DNA of 64,000 nt, taken from contig CAWBYA010000009.1 in the NCBI GenBank assembly GCA_963792895.1, positions 25,451 through 89,450 of the forward strand, read 5' to 3'. The first letter of the stretch is position 1; each line of letters starts with the position of its first letter. Origin of the DNA: UBA6912 sp963792895. Lineage in GTDB: Bacteria > Actinomycetota > Acidimicrobiia > Spongiisociales > UBA5794. Both the position numbers and the translations under genes were made by a program. The notes beneath the pieces are model-generated. The model was not told the origin of the DNA. It did no database searches and worked only from the letters and a program-made list of their open reading frames with translations. Shown here one piece after another: positions 1 to 7,949 of the stretch.

Positions 1-1
1 C

Positions 2-748
2 GATGCATCCACAGAGACGGAGCCCCCGGCCACCTCGACCACGGCTGCGCCTGCGACGTCGACCACGACGGCCACGACGGCCACGACGGCCACGACGGCC
101 ACGACGGCCACGACGGCGAGCGTGACATCGACCACGCCGGCGACCAGCACCACCTTCCCCGGCGTCGACGGCGAACCCTTCGATCTCTGGGTTCCGCAGC
201 CCGACGAGACGGCTCGCATCGGGGTCGTAGGTGTCCGTCATGACGACACCCTCAGAGTTCGCTCCGGCCCGGGCGTCTCGTTCGACGTCCTGGCGACCCT
301 CGACCCCACCTTCGACACCATCACCGGGACCGGGGCGGCGTGGCAGCTGCCGTCGGGAGCCGTGTGGTGGAAGATCGATGCCGGTGTCGAGGGTTGGGCA
401 AACCAGCGCTTCATGTCACGGCTCGGCGGCGTCGACGATGTGACCTCGGTCATCGTCGCTCGGCTCGGCGAGATTCCCGCCGCAGAGACGATGCTCGATC
501 TCGGTCTGATCGCCGTGGACGCCTACGCCGGCTTCGAAGTGTCGACCGTGGTCGTATCGGTTGCGCCCAGCGTGGGGGATCTGGGCGAGATCACGCTCGA
601 CGTGGTCGGGATCGGGGACGACTCACTCGGCGGCTTCCGCCTGCACGTGTTCGGACAGCCCACGGCAGGCGGCGAAGGGTTCTCACTGATGGCCGTCGAG
701 GGAACGAACGTCTGTCAGCGGGGCGTCGACAACGGCCGGTGCATCTGA
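2..748 (+). CDS. Secreted SH3-like domain protein, 5' end missing
   Basis: The frame is open from the window edge, so the start lies outside. The first 45 or so codons are a low-complexity Thr/Ala/Pro linker, typical of the stretch between a signal peptide or lipobox and a folded domain in actinobacterial exported proteins. About residues 70-145 resemble a bacterial SH3-like domain (LRVRSGPG near its start, a WWKI strand and GWANQRF near its end). These domains usually bind peptidoglycan or sit in envelope proteins. The C-terminal 75 residues are beta-rich and unrecognised. The role is unknown; an envelope location is inferred from the linker and SH3 fold. Confidence 0.7.
   Translation, partial: DASTETEPPATSTTAAPATSTTTATTATTATTATTATTASVTSTTPATSTTFPGVDGEPFDLWVPQPDETARIGVVGVRHDDTLRVRSGPGVSFDVLATLDPTFDTITGTGAAWQLPSGAVWWKIDAGVEGWANQRFMSRLGGVDDVTSVIVARLGEIPAAETMLDLGLIAVDAYAGFEVSTVVVSVAPSVGDLGEITLDVVGIGDDSLGGFRLHVFGQPTAGGEGFSLMAVEGTNVCQRGVDNGRCI
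62..115 (+). repeat. 9-bp tandem repeat coding a Thr-Thr-Ala linker
   Basis: Five exact copies of GCCACGACG (71-115) follow one variant copy (62-70). The unit is a multiple of three, so copy changes alter only linker length in the overlapping secreted protein. Confidence 0.85.
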
Positions 749-836
749 CACGCTCCGATCAGAACGAGACCACTGAGGCCCCAGCCTGGGCTGCCCGGGG
801 CGCCTGGGCCGATCGCACGGCATCTAGGATCGGATC

Positions 837-1785
837 GTGGCCCAACCGCCCCGTGGGACCGTGATGTTTGCCTTCACCGATATCGAAGGCCCGACGGCGC
901 TGCTCAAGCAACTGGGCGACGGCTACGGGGAGGTGCTCTCGACCCATCGACGGCTGATCCGGGACGCCTTCACCGCCGACGACGGCGTCGAGATCGACAC
1001 CCAGGGTGATGCGTTCTTCTTCGCCTTTCCCACTGCGCGAGACGCACGTGGCGGCGGCTGCCCAGGTACAGCGTGACCACGTCGAGCAGGCGTGGCCGCA
1101 CGGTGGCGTCGTGCGGGTGCGCATAGGGCTCTACACGGGTGAGCCCACGATCAGCGAAGAGGGCTATCTCGGGCTCGACGTGGTCCGGGCCGCTCGGCTG
1201 AGCGCCGTGGCGCAGGGCGGGCACGTGCTCCTGTCCGAGACGACCCGGGCTCTCCTCGGGTCCAAGCTGCCCGACGGAGTATCCGTGTTCCCGCTCGGCC
1301 AGCGGCACCTCAAGGACATCGACGAGCCAGAGCGTGTCTACGAGCTCGAGATCGCCGGTGTCGACGTGTCCCCGCAGGTCGATGATGCCGCACTCGCCGC
1401 CACCGACACGACCGCCTCACCTGGTCCGCCTGCTCCCTCCCCCATGCGGCGCGTGTCTGGACCGAGGCAGCGTGGCCGACTCTCCCGCAAGGATCGCAAG
1501 GCGCAGCGAGAGCAGCGCAAAGCCGGGCGGGAGCTTCGCAACGACGAGCCGGCCGCCGACTACGCGGAGCGCGCCGAGGAGTTCGCCCGCAAGACCACCG
1601 CAGGGATCCTCGGCATGATCGACCGGAAGCTCGGCGACCTCGGGCGATCGTCCGATGACGAGCCCGCCGGAGCCGAGATCGAGCTCGGCGACGTCACCAT
1701 CCGCGCAGACGAGCTGGCGCGGCGTGCCCAGGCCGGGATCCGCAAGGCGCTCGAAGAACGCGGCTTGAGACTCGACGACACCTGA
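837..1785 (+). pseudogene. Class III adenylate/guanylate cyclase, frameshifted
   Basis: Cyclase homology runs through two frames. The first (837-1076, GTG start) carries the first metal-binding Asp in FTDIEG and the second in QGDAFF. The second frame resumes at about 1050 with the helix after FPTARDA, RIGLYTGEP and the VVRAARL segment. Comparison with the family suggests one extra C near 1047. Such cyclases make cAMP or cGMP from NTP. After the catalytic domain there is an unusual 140-residue extension: a Pro-rich linker, a very basic Arg/Lys segment and a helical tail. If the extra base is real the gene is broken; if it is a sequencing error the protein would be about 315 residues. Confidence 0.75.
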
Positions 1786-1985
1786 TCCCGCCAGCCCTCC
1801 CGACCGCTGTGGCTGCGGAACGCCGACCAGCCAGACAAGCGTCGGATTTCGTCGGTGCGTGCGAGCGAGCGGAACTCGCAGCACGCCCGGAGCGACTCGG
1901 CCCTGTCGCCTGCGACAGGCCCCCTCCTTCTGACGCGTAGGTCTCCAACCCGGGACCACAACCGTCCACGGGAGTCCACAGAGGC
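1786..1985. other. Intergenic, tRNA-tail-like debris
   Basis: No convincing gene. It contains a degenerate copy of the tRNA-Arg 3' end (1879-1935) interrupted by a perfect 8-bp inverted repeat, CCTGTCGC/GCGACAGG (1902-1919). Confidence 0.5.
1879..1935 (-). repeat. Degenerate tRNA-Arg 3'-end copy (old att-like scar)
   Basis: CAGCACGCCCGGAG and CCTTCTGA..CGTAG match the 3' half of tRNA-Arg(ACG) at 5973-6014, but the central T-arm part is replaced by a small hairpin. It sits to the left of the hicBA remnant, like the better preserved copy at 2357-2405 to its right. Confidence 0.45.
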
Positions 1986-2060
1986 TGGTACTTCGAGGAT
2001 CAGCCACTTCCCGATCACCTCGACACTCCGATCATCGCTCCGGTCGACATCCCGGCGTGA
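1986..2060 (+). pseudogene. hicB 3' fragment
   Basis: Only about 24 codons remain, reading YFEDQPLPDH and then DTPIIAPVDIPA. They are nearly identical to the C-terminus of the intact HicB antitoxin ending at 5671. The N-terminal part is missing and replaced by unrelated sequence. The stop overlaps the following hicA remnant, as in the intact pair. Confidence 0.75.
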
Positions 2061-2279
2061 GCCCGAGCCTCCCCGTAGTCTCCCGACGCGACGCGGTTCG
2101 CGCCCTCCCGAAGATGGGGTACTCCGAGGTGAGTCAGCGCGGCAGTCATGTGAAGCTGCGCGAACGAAGCCAACCGGACGGCGATCGTTTCGATGCGTCG
2201 CGAGTTGGCGGGAGGCCCGTTGCGTTCGATTCTGCGTCTGGCGGATCTCACCGTGGAGGGATTCACCGAGCTGCTGTGA
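2057..2279 (+). pseudogene. hicA toxin remnant, frameshifted
   Basis: The frame from GTG 2057 reads the HicA N-terminus (LPVVSRRDAVRAL and SQRGSHVKLR, with the His of the SxGSH motif). The family C-terminus (RRELAGGPLRSILR, then LTVEGFTELL) is in a different frame and stops at 2279. HicA toxins are small dsRBD-fold mRNA interferases. Compared with the second copy at 5668-5888 this one has two extra bases near 2171-2180. It is probably inactive. Confidence 0.75.
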
Positions 2280-2356
2280 AACGTGCCCGAATGGCTCCCA
2301 AACGTCAGAAGGTCGAGAGACCTCCTGCATGCGGAAGCCTCTGCGCTACAAGGGCT

Positions 2357-2405
2357 TCAGCAGCACGCCCGGAGGGACTCGAACCCCCAACCTTCTGATC
2401 CGTAG
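2357..2405 (-). repeat. Exact 49-bp copy of tRNA-Arg 3' part (att-like)
   Basis: Identical to 5966-6014, which spans the 3' flank, acceptor strand, T-arm and anticodon stem-loop of tRNA-Arg(ACG). Integration into tRNA genes by tyrosine recombinases leaves exactly this kind of 3'-end duplication, so this is read as the distal attachment site of the 2357-6014 island. Confidence 0.8.
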
Positions 2406-2899
2406 ATCTCCAAGCCGAGTCCACAGGGGTTCATGCGGGCCGGAACGACGGGCTTTCGAGTCCACCGGCGTCCATAGCCGTCCGCACGAATCCACAGAGA
2501 ATGGCTCCCAACTTGGCTCTCGGAGGAACCTCCGGGGCCCCGCCACAGGGCGCGTCCGCAGTCTGGCTCTCCATTCCCACATTCTCTCGCCGCAGGGGGC
2601 CCCACCTTCGACTCATCGCAATTCCCTCGATGTCGTGACCACGCGCCCTTCTCGCGCCGCTCACGTCGCTGCCCTTCGAGCTCCACAACAGCTCGTGAGG
2701 CTCCTGCAACGCCTCGAGCGGATCCACCAGCCACGAGTCGACATCAGGGCACCGTCATGCCGCGATCAGGGTTCTTCCTGACTGACCCTCGACTCCTTGG
2801 CCGAAGGCATCCCCGTACGCCGGTCAGCGGTGGTCGTGGGGCGCGGGTTTCGGACGGTGGGAGTCGCGATCATGATCGACTGGTGGGACAATCGGCACT
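2406..2899. other. Intergenic left arm of the island, no gene seen
   Basis: Only short frames without recognisable homology are present on either strand. The stretch should hold the promoter for the gene starting at 2900; no clear promoter was found. Confidence 0.4.
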
Positions 2900-5239
2900 G
2901 TGCCCGGGCCCAAACCTGCTGAAGACCTTCTCACCCAGATGGAGACGCTGCGTGCCGAGAATCGTCGGCTGCGCAACCTCCTTGGGCTGGACGACCGTGC
3001 GAACGACGGGCACCAGAAGGCGTGGGGGCCGACCCTGTTCAGCCAAACGGCGGTCGCCGAATCGATCGACGAGGACGCTCCACTCGAGGCGAAGGTGGCG
3101 CTCATGCGCTCGCTGTTCGGCGCCCGGTCGGACGTCTTCGCTGTGCGCTGGGAGAATGCTGCTACGGGCAGATCCGGCTGGTCGCCGGCGGTCCGAGGCA
3201 GGTGGACGAAGCCGGCGAGAGAGCACGACTACTTGCCCCTGACGGATGAGGTCTTCGCGCAACACCTCTTAGGGCAGTCCACAATCGGCATCTATCCCCT
3301 GCTGCGAAATGACAGCTGCACGCTGCTTGCTTGTGACTTCGACGGCGGCTCATGGGTGCTTGACGCCCTGGCGTTCCTCGATGCCTGCCACGACGTCGAG
3401 GTGCCAGCGGTACTCGAGCGATCGCGCTCAGGCGACGGCGCGCACGTGTGGATCTTCTTCTCCGCTCCCGTCCCGGCGGCGACAGCCCGTTCGCTCGGCG
3501 CCTCACTGCTGCGGCGGGCAATGACCGCAAGAGCCGAGCTCGACCTGGCCAGTTACGATAGGTTCTTCCCGTCCCAGGACTTCATGCCCAAGGGATCGTT
3601 CGGCAACCTGATCGCGGTGCCGCTCGACGGAGAACGCTTGCGTGTCGGGGCGACCGCCTTCCTCGATCCAACATCACTCGAGCCTTGGCCTGATCAGTGG
3701 CGATTCCTCTCATCGGTCGCACGTATCGCCCCGGATGCGGTGGCGTCCCTCGCCGAGTCGCTGCGACCCGTGGCGTCGGGACCGGCCATGGGCCTTGCCG
3801 ACCTCCTCAGCGACGACGGACCGCAGCCACCCCCGGTCGTTCGGGCCCGCCTCGGCGCGGGCCTCTCCATCGAACGCACGGGTCTGCCGCCGGCTCTGGT
3901 AGCGGCGCTCAAGCATCTCGCCTCGATCCAGAACCCGCAGTTCTACGAGAAGCAGCGTATGCGATTCTCCACGTGGGACACGCCGCGCTTCATCCGGTGC
4001 TACGAGGAGGACCTCGAGTGGCTCCACCTCCCCAGGGGTCTTGTCGAACGCACCCGCGAGCTCTTCGCCGAGATTGGGAGCCGCCTCGACGTCGCCGACG
4101 TTCGGCCCTCACCAGAGTCGATCTCGGTCCGCTTCCGCTCCCAGCTCCGAGCGCAACAACGAGAGGCGGTGGCGGCCGTCGAACCACACGAGCGCGGCGT
4201 CATCGTGGCGCCACCGGGAGCAGGCAAGACGGTGATGGCGTGCGCCGTGATCGCACACCACCAGACGCCGACACTCATCTTGGTCGACCGCAAGCCCCTC
4301 GTCGAGCAATGGACGGACCACCTCTGCAACCATCTCGGCATCGACGAGAGCCGGATCGGGGTGATCGGCGGGGGGAAGACGAAGCCCACCGGTTTCGTCG
4401 ATGTGGCGATGATCCAGACGCTTGCCCGCCAGGACGACCCGGCCGACACCTTCTCGAACTACGGGCTGGTCGTCGTCGATGAGTGCCACCACATACCGGC
4501 GGTCTCTTTCGAGGCGTGCGTCCGCCGTGCGCCGTCTCGCCGGTGGCTCGGCCTCACGGCAACTCCGTATCGGCGGGACGGCCTGGAGGGAATCATCGCG
4601 CTCCAATGCGGCCCGGTCCGGCACGAGATCCGACCAGTCGACGCCGAAGGGGTTGCGCTCGTGAATCGGGAGCTGGTAGTACACGAGACGGACACGACGG
4701 TCTCCGAGGACGAAGCACGCGAGATTCACACGGTTCTCTCGGCGGTCGCCGAGGATGAGGCGAGAACGACCCAGATCTGCCAAGACGTCCAGGATGCGGT
4801 CGCCGCTGGCCGCACTTGCCTCGTGTTGACCCAACGGACCTCTCACATCGACGCGTTGGTCGCCGGTCTCGCCGACATGGGCACCCCGGCACTGGTCCTG
4901 AGGGGAGGACTCGGAAAGAGGGCACGTCAAGCGGTTGCCGACGCCATCGCGTCTCGCCCTCCGGACGAGGGCATCGTGCTAGTAGCCACTGGGTCGTACC
5001 TTGGAGAGGGTTTCGATTGGCCGGAGCTCGACACGTTGTTCCTCGCCTTCCCGATCGCGTTCAAAGGCCGAGTCGTCCAGTACGTTGGGCGACTGCTCCG
5101 CGCCCACGAAGACAAGCTCGGCGTGCAGCTTCACGACTACGTCGACGTAGGGATCCCGGTGCTCAACCGCATGCATACCAAGCGCATCCCTGCGTATCGC
5201 ACGCTCGGCTTCGACATGCCGAAGACCCGGCGGCGGTGA
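2900..5239 (+). CDS. TOTE-type primase-helicase (AEP primase domain plus SF2 helicase)
   Basis: The 779-residue protein has a short N-terminal coiled-coil (LRAENRRLRNLL), then an archaeo-eukaryotic primase-like domain at about 60-290. Visible primase motifs are LLACDFDG near 141-148, SGDGAHVW near 175 and GNLIAVPL near 235. A superfamily 2 helicase follows: Walker A APPGAGKT near 437-444, DECHH near 526, LTATPYRRDG near 551 and QYVGRLLRAH near 727. This fusion is known from TOTE conflict systems, mobile genes thought to act in invader defence or element replication. The GTG start at 2900 is the first in frame. It sits alone in a small tRNA-bounded island next to hicBA. The family call rests on motif reading and has not been tested by a search. 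Confidence 0.8.
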   Translation: MPGPKPAEDLLTQMETLRAENRRLRNLLGLDDRANDGHQKAWGPTLFSQTAVAESIDEDAPLEAKVALMRSLFGARSDVFAVRWENAATGRSGWSPAVRGRWTKPAREHDYLPLTDEVFAQHLLGQSTIGIYPLLRNDSCTLLACDFDGGSWVLDALAFLDACHDVEVPAVLERSRSGDGAHVWIFFSAPVPAATARSLGASLLRRAMTARAELDLASYDRFFPSQDFMPKGSFGNLIAVPLDGERLRVGATAFLDPTSLEPWPDQWRFLSSVARIAPDAVASLAESLRPVASGPAMGLADLLSDDGPQPPPVVRARLGAGLSIERTGLPPALVAALKHLASIQNPQFYEKQRMRFSTWDTPRFIRCYEEDLEWLHLPRGLVERTRELFAEIGSRLDVADVRPSPESISVRFRSQLRAQQREAVAAVEPHERGVIVAPPGAGKTVMACAVIAHHQTPTLILVDRKPLVEQWTDHLCNHLGIDESRIGVIGGGKTKPTGFVDVAMIQTLARQDDPADTFSNYGLVVVDECHHIPAVSFEACVRRAPSRRWLGLTATPYRRDGLEGIIALQCGPVRHEIRPVDAEGVALVNRELVVHETDTTVSEDEAREIHTVLSAVAEDEARTTQICQDVQDAVAAGRTCLVLTQRTSHIDALVAGLADMGTPALVLRGGLGKRARQAVADAIASRPPDEGIVLVATGSYLGEGFDWPELDTLFLAFPIAFKGRVVQYVGRLLRAHEDKLGVQLHDYVDVGIPVLNRMHTKRIPAYRTLGFDMPKTRRR

Positions 5240-5458
5240 GCGCCGCCGGCCGACGTGCACCGCCCAGCCCTTCCCGCCTACCCGCGGGCGTTCTCGTGAG
5301 GCCGCGCATCGTGAAGTCGCCGATGAGCGTCCGGCCAGCTGCGGGGCCTCGCCGTCTAGGAGTGAACCACCTCTACCTGAATGAGTCGCTCGCCGAGTTC
5401 GTGGATCTCTGGGGTGCACACACTTCCGGCAATCTGCACCGAGCGCTGGCAGTGGCCG

Positions 5459-5464
5459 TACACT
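5459..5464 (+). promoter_or_regulatory. Likely -10 box of leaderless hicBA promoter
   Basis: TACACT ends seven bases before the hicB ATG, which would place transcription start at or next to the start codon. No Shine-Dalgarno is seen, which fits a leaderless mRNA. The -35 region is weak. Confidence 0.4.
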
Positions 5465-5470
5465 CTTGAC

Positions 5471-5671
5471 ATGCGATTCACCGCCGCCGTCACCCATGAG
5501 CCGCCCTGGTACGTCGCCCGCTGTCTTGAAGTGGAGGTCACCAGCCAGGGGGAGAACGTGGAGGGAGCCTTGAACAACCTCCGCGAGGCCCTCGAGCTCT
5601 ACTTCGAGGACCAGCCGCTTCCCGATCACATCGACACTCCGATCATCGCTCCGGTTGACATCCCGGCGTGA
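5471..5671 (+). CDS. hicB: HicB-family antitoxin
   Basis: A 66-residue protein with the HicB RNase-H-like fold pattern: MRFTAAV, then WYVARCLEVEV with the conserved CLEV, SQGENVEGALNNLREALELY, and a short Pro-rich tail. HicB neutralises HicA and often represses its own operon. The ATG at 5471 is preferred over upstream starts because homology begins there and a -10 box lies just upstream. The stop overlaps the hicA GTG by GTGA, implying translational coupling. Unlike its damaged duplicate at 1986 this copy is intact. Confidence 0.85.
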   Translation: MRFTAAVTHEPPWYVARCLEVEVTSQGENVEGALNNLREALELYFEDQPLPDHIDTPIIAPVDIPA

Positions 5672-5888
5672 GCCCGAGCCTCCCCATCGTCTCCGGACGC
5701 GAGGTGGTTCGCGCCCTCGCCAAGGTCGGCTTCCTCGAGGTGAGTCAGCGCGGCAGTCATGTGAAGCTGCGGAACGAGCCAACCGGACGGTGATCGTTCC
5801 AATGCGTCGCGAGTTGGCGCGAGGCACGTTGCGTTCGATTCTGCGTCAGGCGGATCTCACGGTGGAGGGATTCACCGAACTCCCGTGA
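5668..5888 (+). pseudogene. hicA: HicA toxin, frameshifted
   Basis: GTG 5668 reads LPIVSGREVVRAL, then FLEVSQRGSHVKLRNEPTG, and stops at 5793. The rest of HicA (TVIVPMRRELARG, then LRQADLTVEGFTELP) continues in the next frame to 5888. Restoring one base near 5790 gives a full HicA of about 73 residues with the catalytic His of GSH. An antitoxin kept intact beside a frameshifted toxin is a common decay state, but a single-base assembly error would look the same. Confidence 0.75.
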
Positions 5889-5972
5889 AACGGGCGCGAA
5901 TGGCTCCCAGACGTCAGAAGGTCCACTCGCCACCACCGCGCGGAATCCGTTGCAGCACAAGGGTTTCAGCAG

Positions 5973-6046
5973 CACGCCCGGAGGGACTCGAACCCCCAAC
6001 CTTCTGATCCGTAGTCAGACGCTCTGTCCAATTGAGCTACGGGCGC
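5973..6046 (-). tRNA. tRNA-Arg(ACG)
   Basis: A cloverleaf can be drawn by eye: acceptor GCGCCCG pairs with CGGGCGT (one G-U), anticodon loop CTACGGA, T-loop GTTCGAGTC. CCA is not encoded. The A34 anticodon needs deamination to inosine, and tadA is present at 31236-31703. The 3' part forms the att-like repeat of the neighbouring island. Confidence 0.95.
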
Positions 6047-6134
6047 ATGCGCAGCCCGACGGGGATCGGGTGCGAAACCCCAGGGTACTCGTCCCACCGA
6101 TCGACGAAAAGCGGCAAGCGACGCCGCCTCAGGA

Positions 6135-6671
6135 TCAGACGAGGGCCCGTCGCAGCAAGGCGTCGATGAACGCCGAGCGGCTCGAGAAGTGGCCGGCGGC
6201 CGCCGCCTCGTCGAGAGACGCCCGCGCCTTCACGCTCATGTAGAAGGTCGACGTCATACGGCCCCGCGGCGGCTTGGCGTTGCGCGGTGGCCGGAACCCA
6301 AACGCTTCGTATTTGGCGCGGTCGTCGACCTCCCCATCCACCGTCAGATCGGCGCCGTGCTCTACGAACGCTGCAGCCAACACCTCGGTGTGGGTGGCGT
6401 TGTTCGTTTCGGCATGGTCGGTGAGCGCACCCACGACCTCGGGGCTGAGGGTTGTGTGCACCCGAACCATCTCACGATCCGAGCGCTTCGTCGCAGGCTG
6501 GCGCTGCGTCGACTTGGCACGGTTCCGCTTGGCGGGCGTGCGGCGCACGGGCGCATCGCCGTCGGCCGGAACCTCTAGCGCCTCCGGAGTCGCAAGCCCT
6601 CGAGCCGGAGGCGACGAGAACGCATCCACCTTGCGGCGGGGACGCGGCACGTTGAGCTGGCGATCGGTCAT
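6135..6671 (-). CDS. Ribbon-helix-helix-like partner of ParA
   Basis: 178 residues with an ATG overlapping the parA stop (ATGA). The first 70 residues are basic and disordered, as in many ParB-like or RHH centromere-binding proteins. The middle has a CopG/RHH-like pattern (VRVHTTLSPEVVGALTDHA). The C-terminus holds a second similar segment (TSTFYMSVKARASLDEAA, then SRSAFIDALLRRAL). The role is inferred as the DNA-binding partner of the upstream ParA, for chromosome, plasmid-remnant or cargo positioning. No classical ParB domain is present. Confidence 0.55.
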   Translation of the reverse strand: MTDRQLNVPRPRRKVDAFSSPPARGLATPEALEVPADGDAPVRRTPAKRNRAKSTQRQPATKRSDREMVRVHTTLSPEVVGALTDHAETNNATHTEVLAAAFVEHGADLTVDGEVDDRAKYEAFGFRPPRNAKPPRGRMTSTFYMSVKARASLDEAAAAGHFSSRSAFIDALLRRALV

Positions 6672-7600
6672 CCCGCCACCCCCACTGCCGGCTGGTCCTG
6701 CAACTCGACGAACGCGCCGAGAACTTCGTTGGACAGGGAGACGTAATCCGTGGCGAGGCCCGATGCCGATGCCGACCGCGCCGGCCCGGCATCCCGCAAC
6801 GCTCCTGCGCCGTGGCGCAACAGCTCCAAGCGCAGCCGCTGGTGCTCGGCCGCCACCGTCTCGTACTCGAGCGCCGTGAGGCCCTCCCGCCGCATGTCGA
6901 ACGCAGCGCGCTGCGAGTGGCGAATCGCTGTGTCGAACACCCGTACGTCGCCGCCGAAGTCGGTGCGGATCTCGTCGACGAGCTGGCGGCGCAGCGCCGT
7001 CGCCTGCAGGCCGACATCGAACAGCACTATGCCGAGCAGCTCGAGGTGCGGGTTGATTCCAGAGGCGGTGATGGCGGCGTAGCGGCCTGCCATCAGCTCG
7101 AGCCCATCGAGCGACCCGGCGTCCATCTTGACCGGCACGACCAGGGCACGGCTCAGCGCAAGCCCGAGCCGGCCGAGCACGTCGTCGCCCGGGGGGCAAT
7201 CGAAGACGATCAGGTCATAGTCCTCGGCGAGCGGGGCGAACGCTCGCGCCATCGCCTCCACCGCCGCATCCATCGAACCGTGGCCCGCCCGGAATCTCTC
7301 GGCGAGCTGGGAGGTCTCCCCGCCCCCGGGCACGACATCGAGATTGCGGCGCACCATCACAAGGGGTTCGAGGGCAGCCCCGAGGGTCAGCGCCCGTGAC
7401 AATCCGGCGCCTTCGTCGGAACCACCGGTCTGGCGATACCCGAGGTCCGACCCGAGGTTGCCCTGGGGGTCGAGATCGACGAGCAGCACCTGCCACCCGG
7501 AGTTGGCAGCGACCACGCCGATGTTCGCCACCAGCGACGTCTTGCCGACGCCGCCTTTGGCGTTGCTCACTGCGATTGCCTGGCTCAACATGCGCACCAC
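6668..7600 (-). CDS. ParA-family ATPase
   Basis: 310 residues with the deviant Walker A KGGVGKT near residue 15, a switch-like DLDPQG near 44 and Walker B-like DYDLIVFDCPPG near 130. ParA ATPases bind DNA nonspecifically and move partner-bound cargo. GTG 7600 and ATG 7591 are both possible starts; an AGGAGG-like site lies about 12 bases before the GTG. It is the first gene of a two-gene operon with the RHH-like protein and is divergent from the giant surface protein gene. A tail of about 50 residues follows the ATPase core. Confidence 0.85.
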   Translation of the reverse strand: MVRMLSQAIAVSNAKGGVGKTSLVANIGVVAANSGWQVLLVDLDPQGNLGSDLGYRQTGGSDEGAGLSRALTLGAALEPLVMVRRNLDVVPGGGETSQLAERFRAGHGSMDAAVEAMARAFAPLAEDYDLIVFDCPPGDDVLGRLGLALSRALVVPVKMDAGSLDGLELMAGRYAAITASGINPHLELLGIVLFDVGLQATALRRQLVDEIRTDFGGDVRVFDTAIRHSQRAAFDMRREGLTALEYETVAAEHQRLRLELLRHGAGALRDAGPARSASASGLATDYVSLSNEVLGAFVELQDQPAVGVAG

Positions 7601-7949
7601 CGCATCAGAAGGCTCCTCCTACCTCGAGCTCGCCTCATCCTACGCAGCCCCCCGCTCGAGGCAATAGGGCGAGCAACACATCCACGGTGCGGCGAGCACA
7701 CAGCGTCGAGGTGTGCCACACAGGCACACGTCACATAGCCGTCACATGATGTGCTGCCGACGGGGAACCGGCACGAACGTCGGCCGGGTCGCTCGGCCCA
7801 TTTGGCCCCACGTGCGTCACTCGCGCGTTAGATCCACGCGGTTGGAGGTGTCCCATCAGTGAAGCGCCAAAGAACCAGCGCACACCACCCCAGGCGTAGG
7901 GGCCGAGGGTGGTGAACCGAAACGAGATAAAGGGCTTGGGCCGAGCCTC
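7601..7949. other. Divergent intergenic region
   Basis: It must hold the promoters of parA (minus) and of the giant surface protein (plus). A strong GGAGGT before GTG 7859 opens an 18-codon frame rich in Lys/Arg that stops at 7915, out of frame with the ATG at 7950. This could be a leader peptide or the true N-terminus if a frame error lies in between. Nothing else was recognised. Confidence 0.4.

Larger units (their letters stand above)
2357..6014. mobile_element. Putative 3.6-kb island in tRNA-Arg with TOTE gene and hicBA
   Basis: Bounded by the 49-bp direct repeats 2357-2405 and 5966-6014. The cargo is a primase-helicase (2900-5239) and a hicBA pair (5471-5888). No integrase is inside, so it is either a remnant or was mobilised in trans. 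The segment hicB end, hicA, 77-bp spacer, tRNA tail is present on both sides (1986-2405 and 5597-6014), so the right end of the island is duplicated left of it. Confidence 0.6.

Noticed and set aside
2357..2734. Minus-strand frames of 78-125 codons next to the tRNA-tail repeat
   Set aside because: Their sequence includes translated tRNA tail and shows no family pattern.
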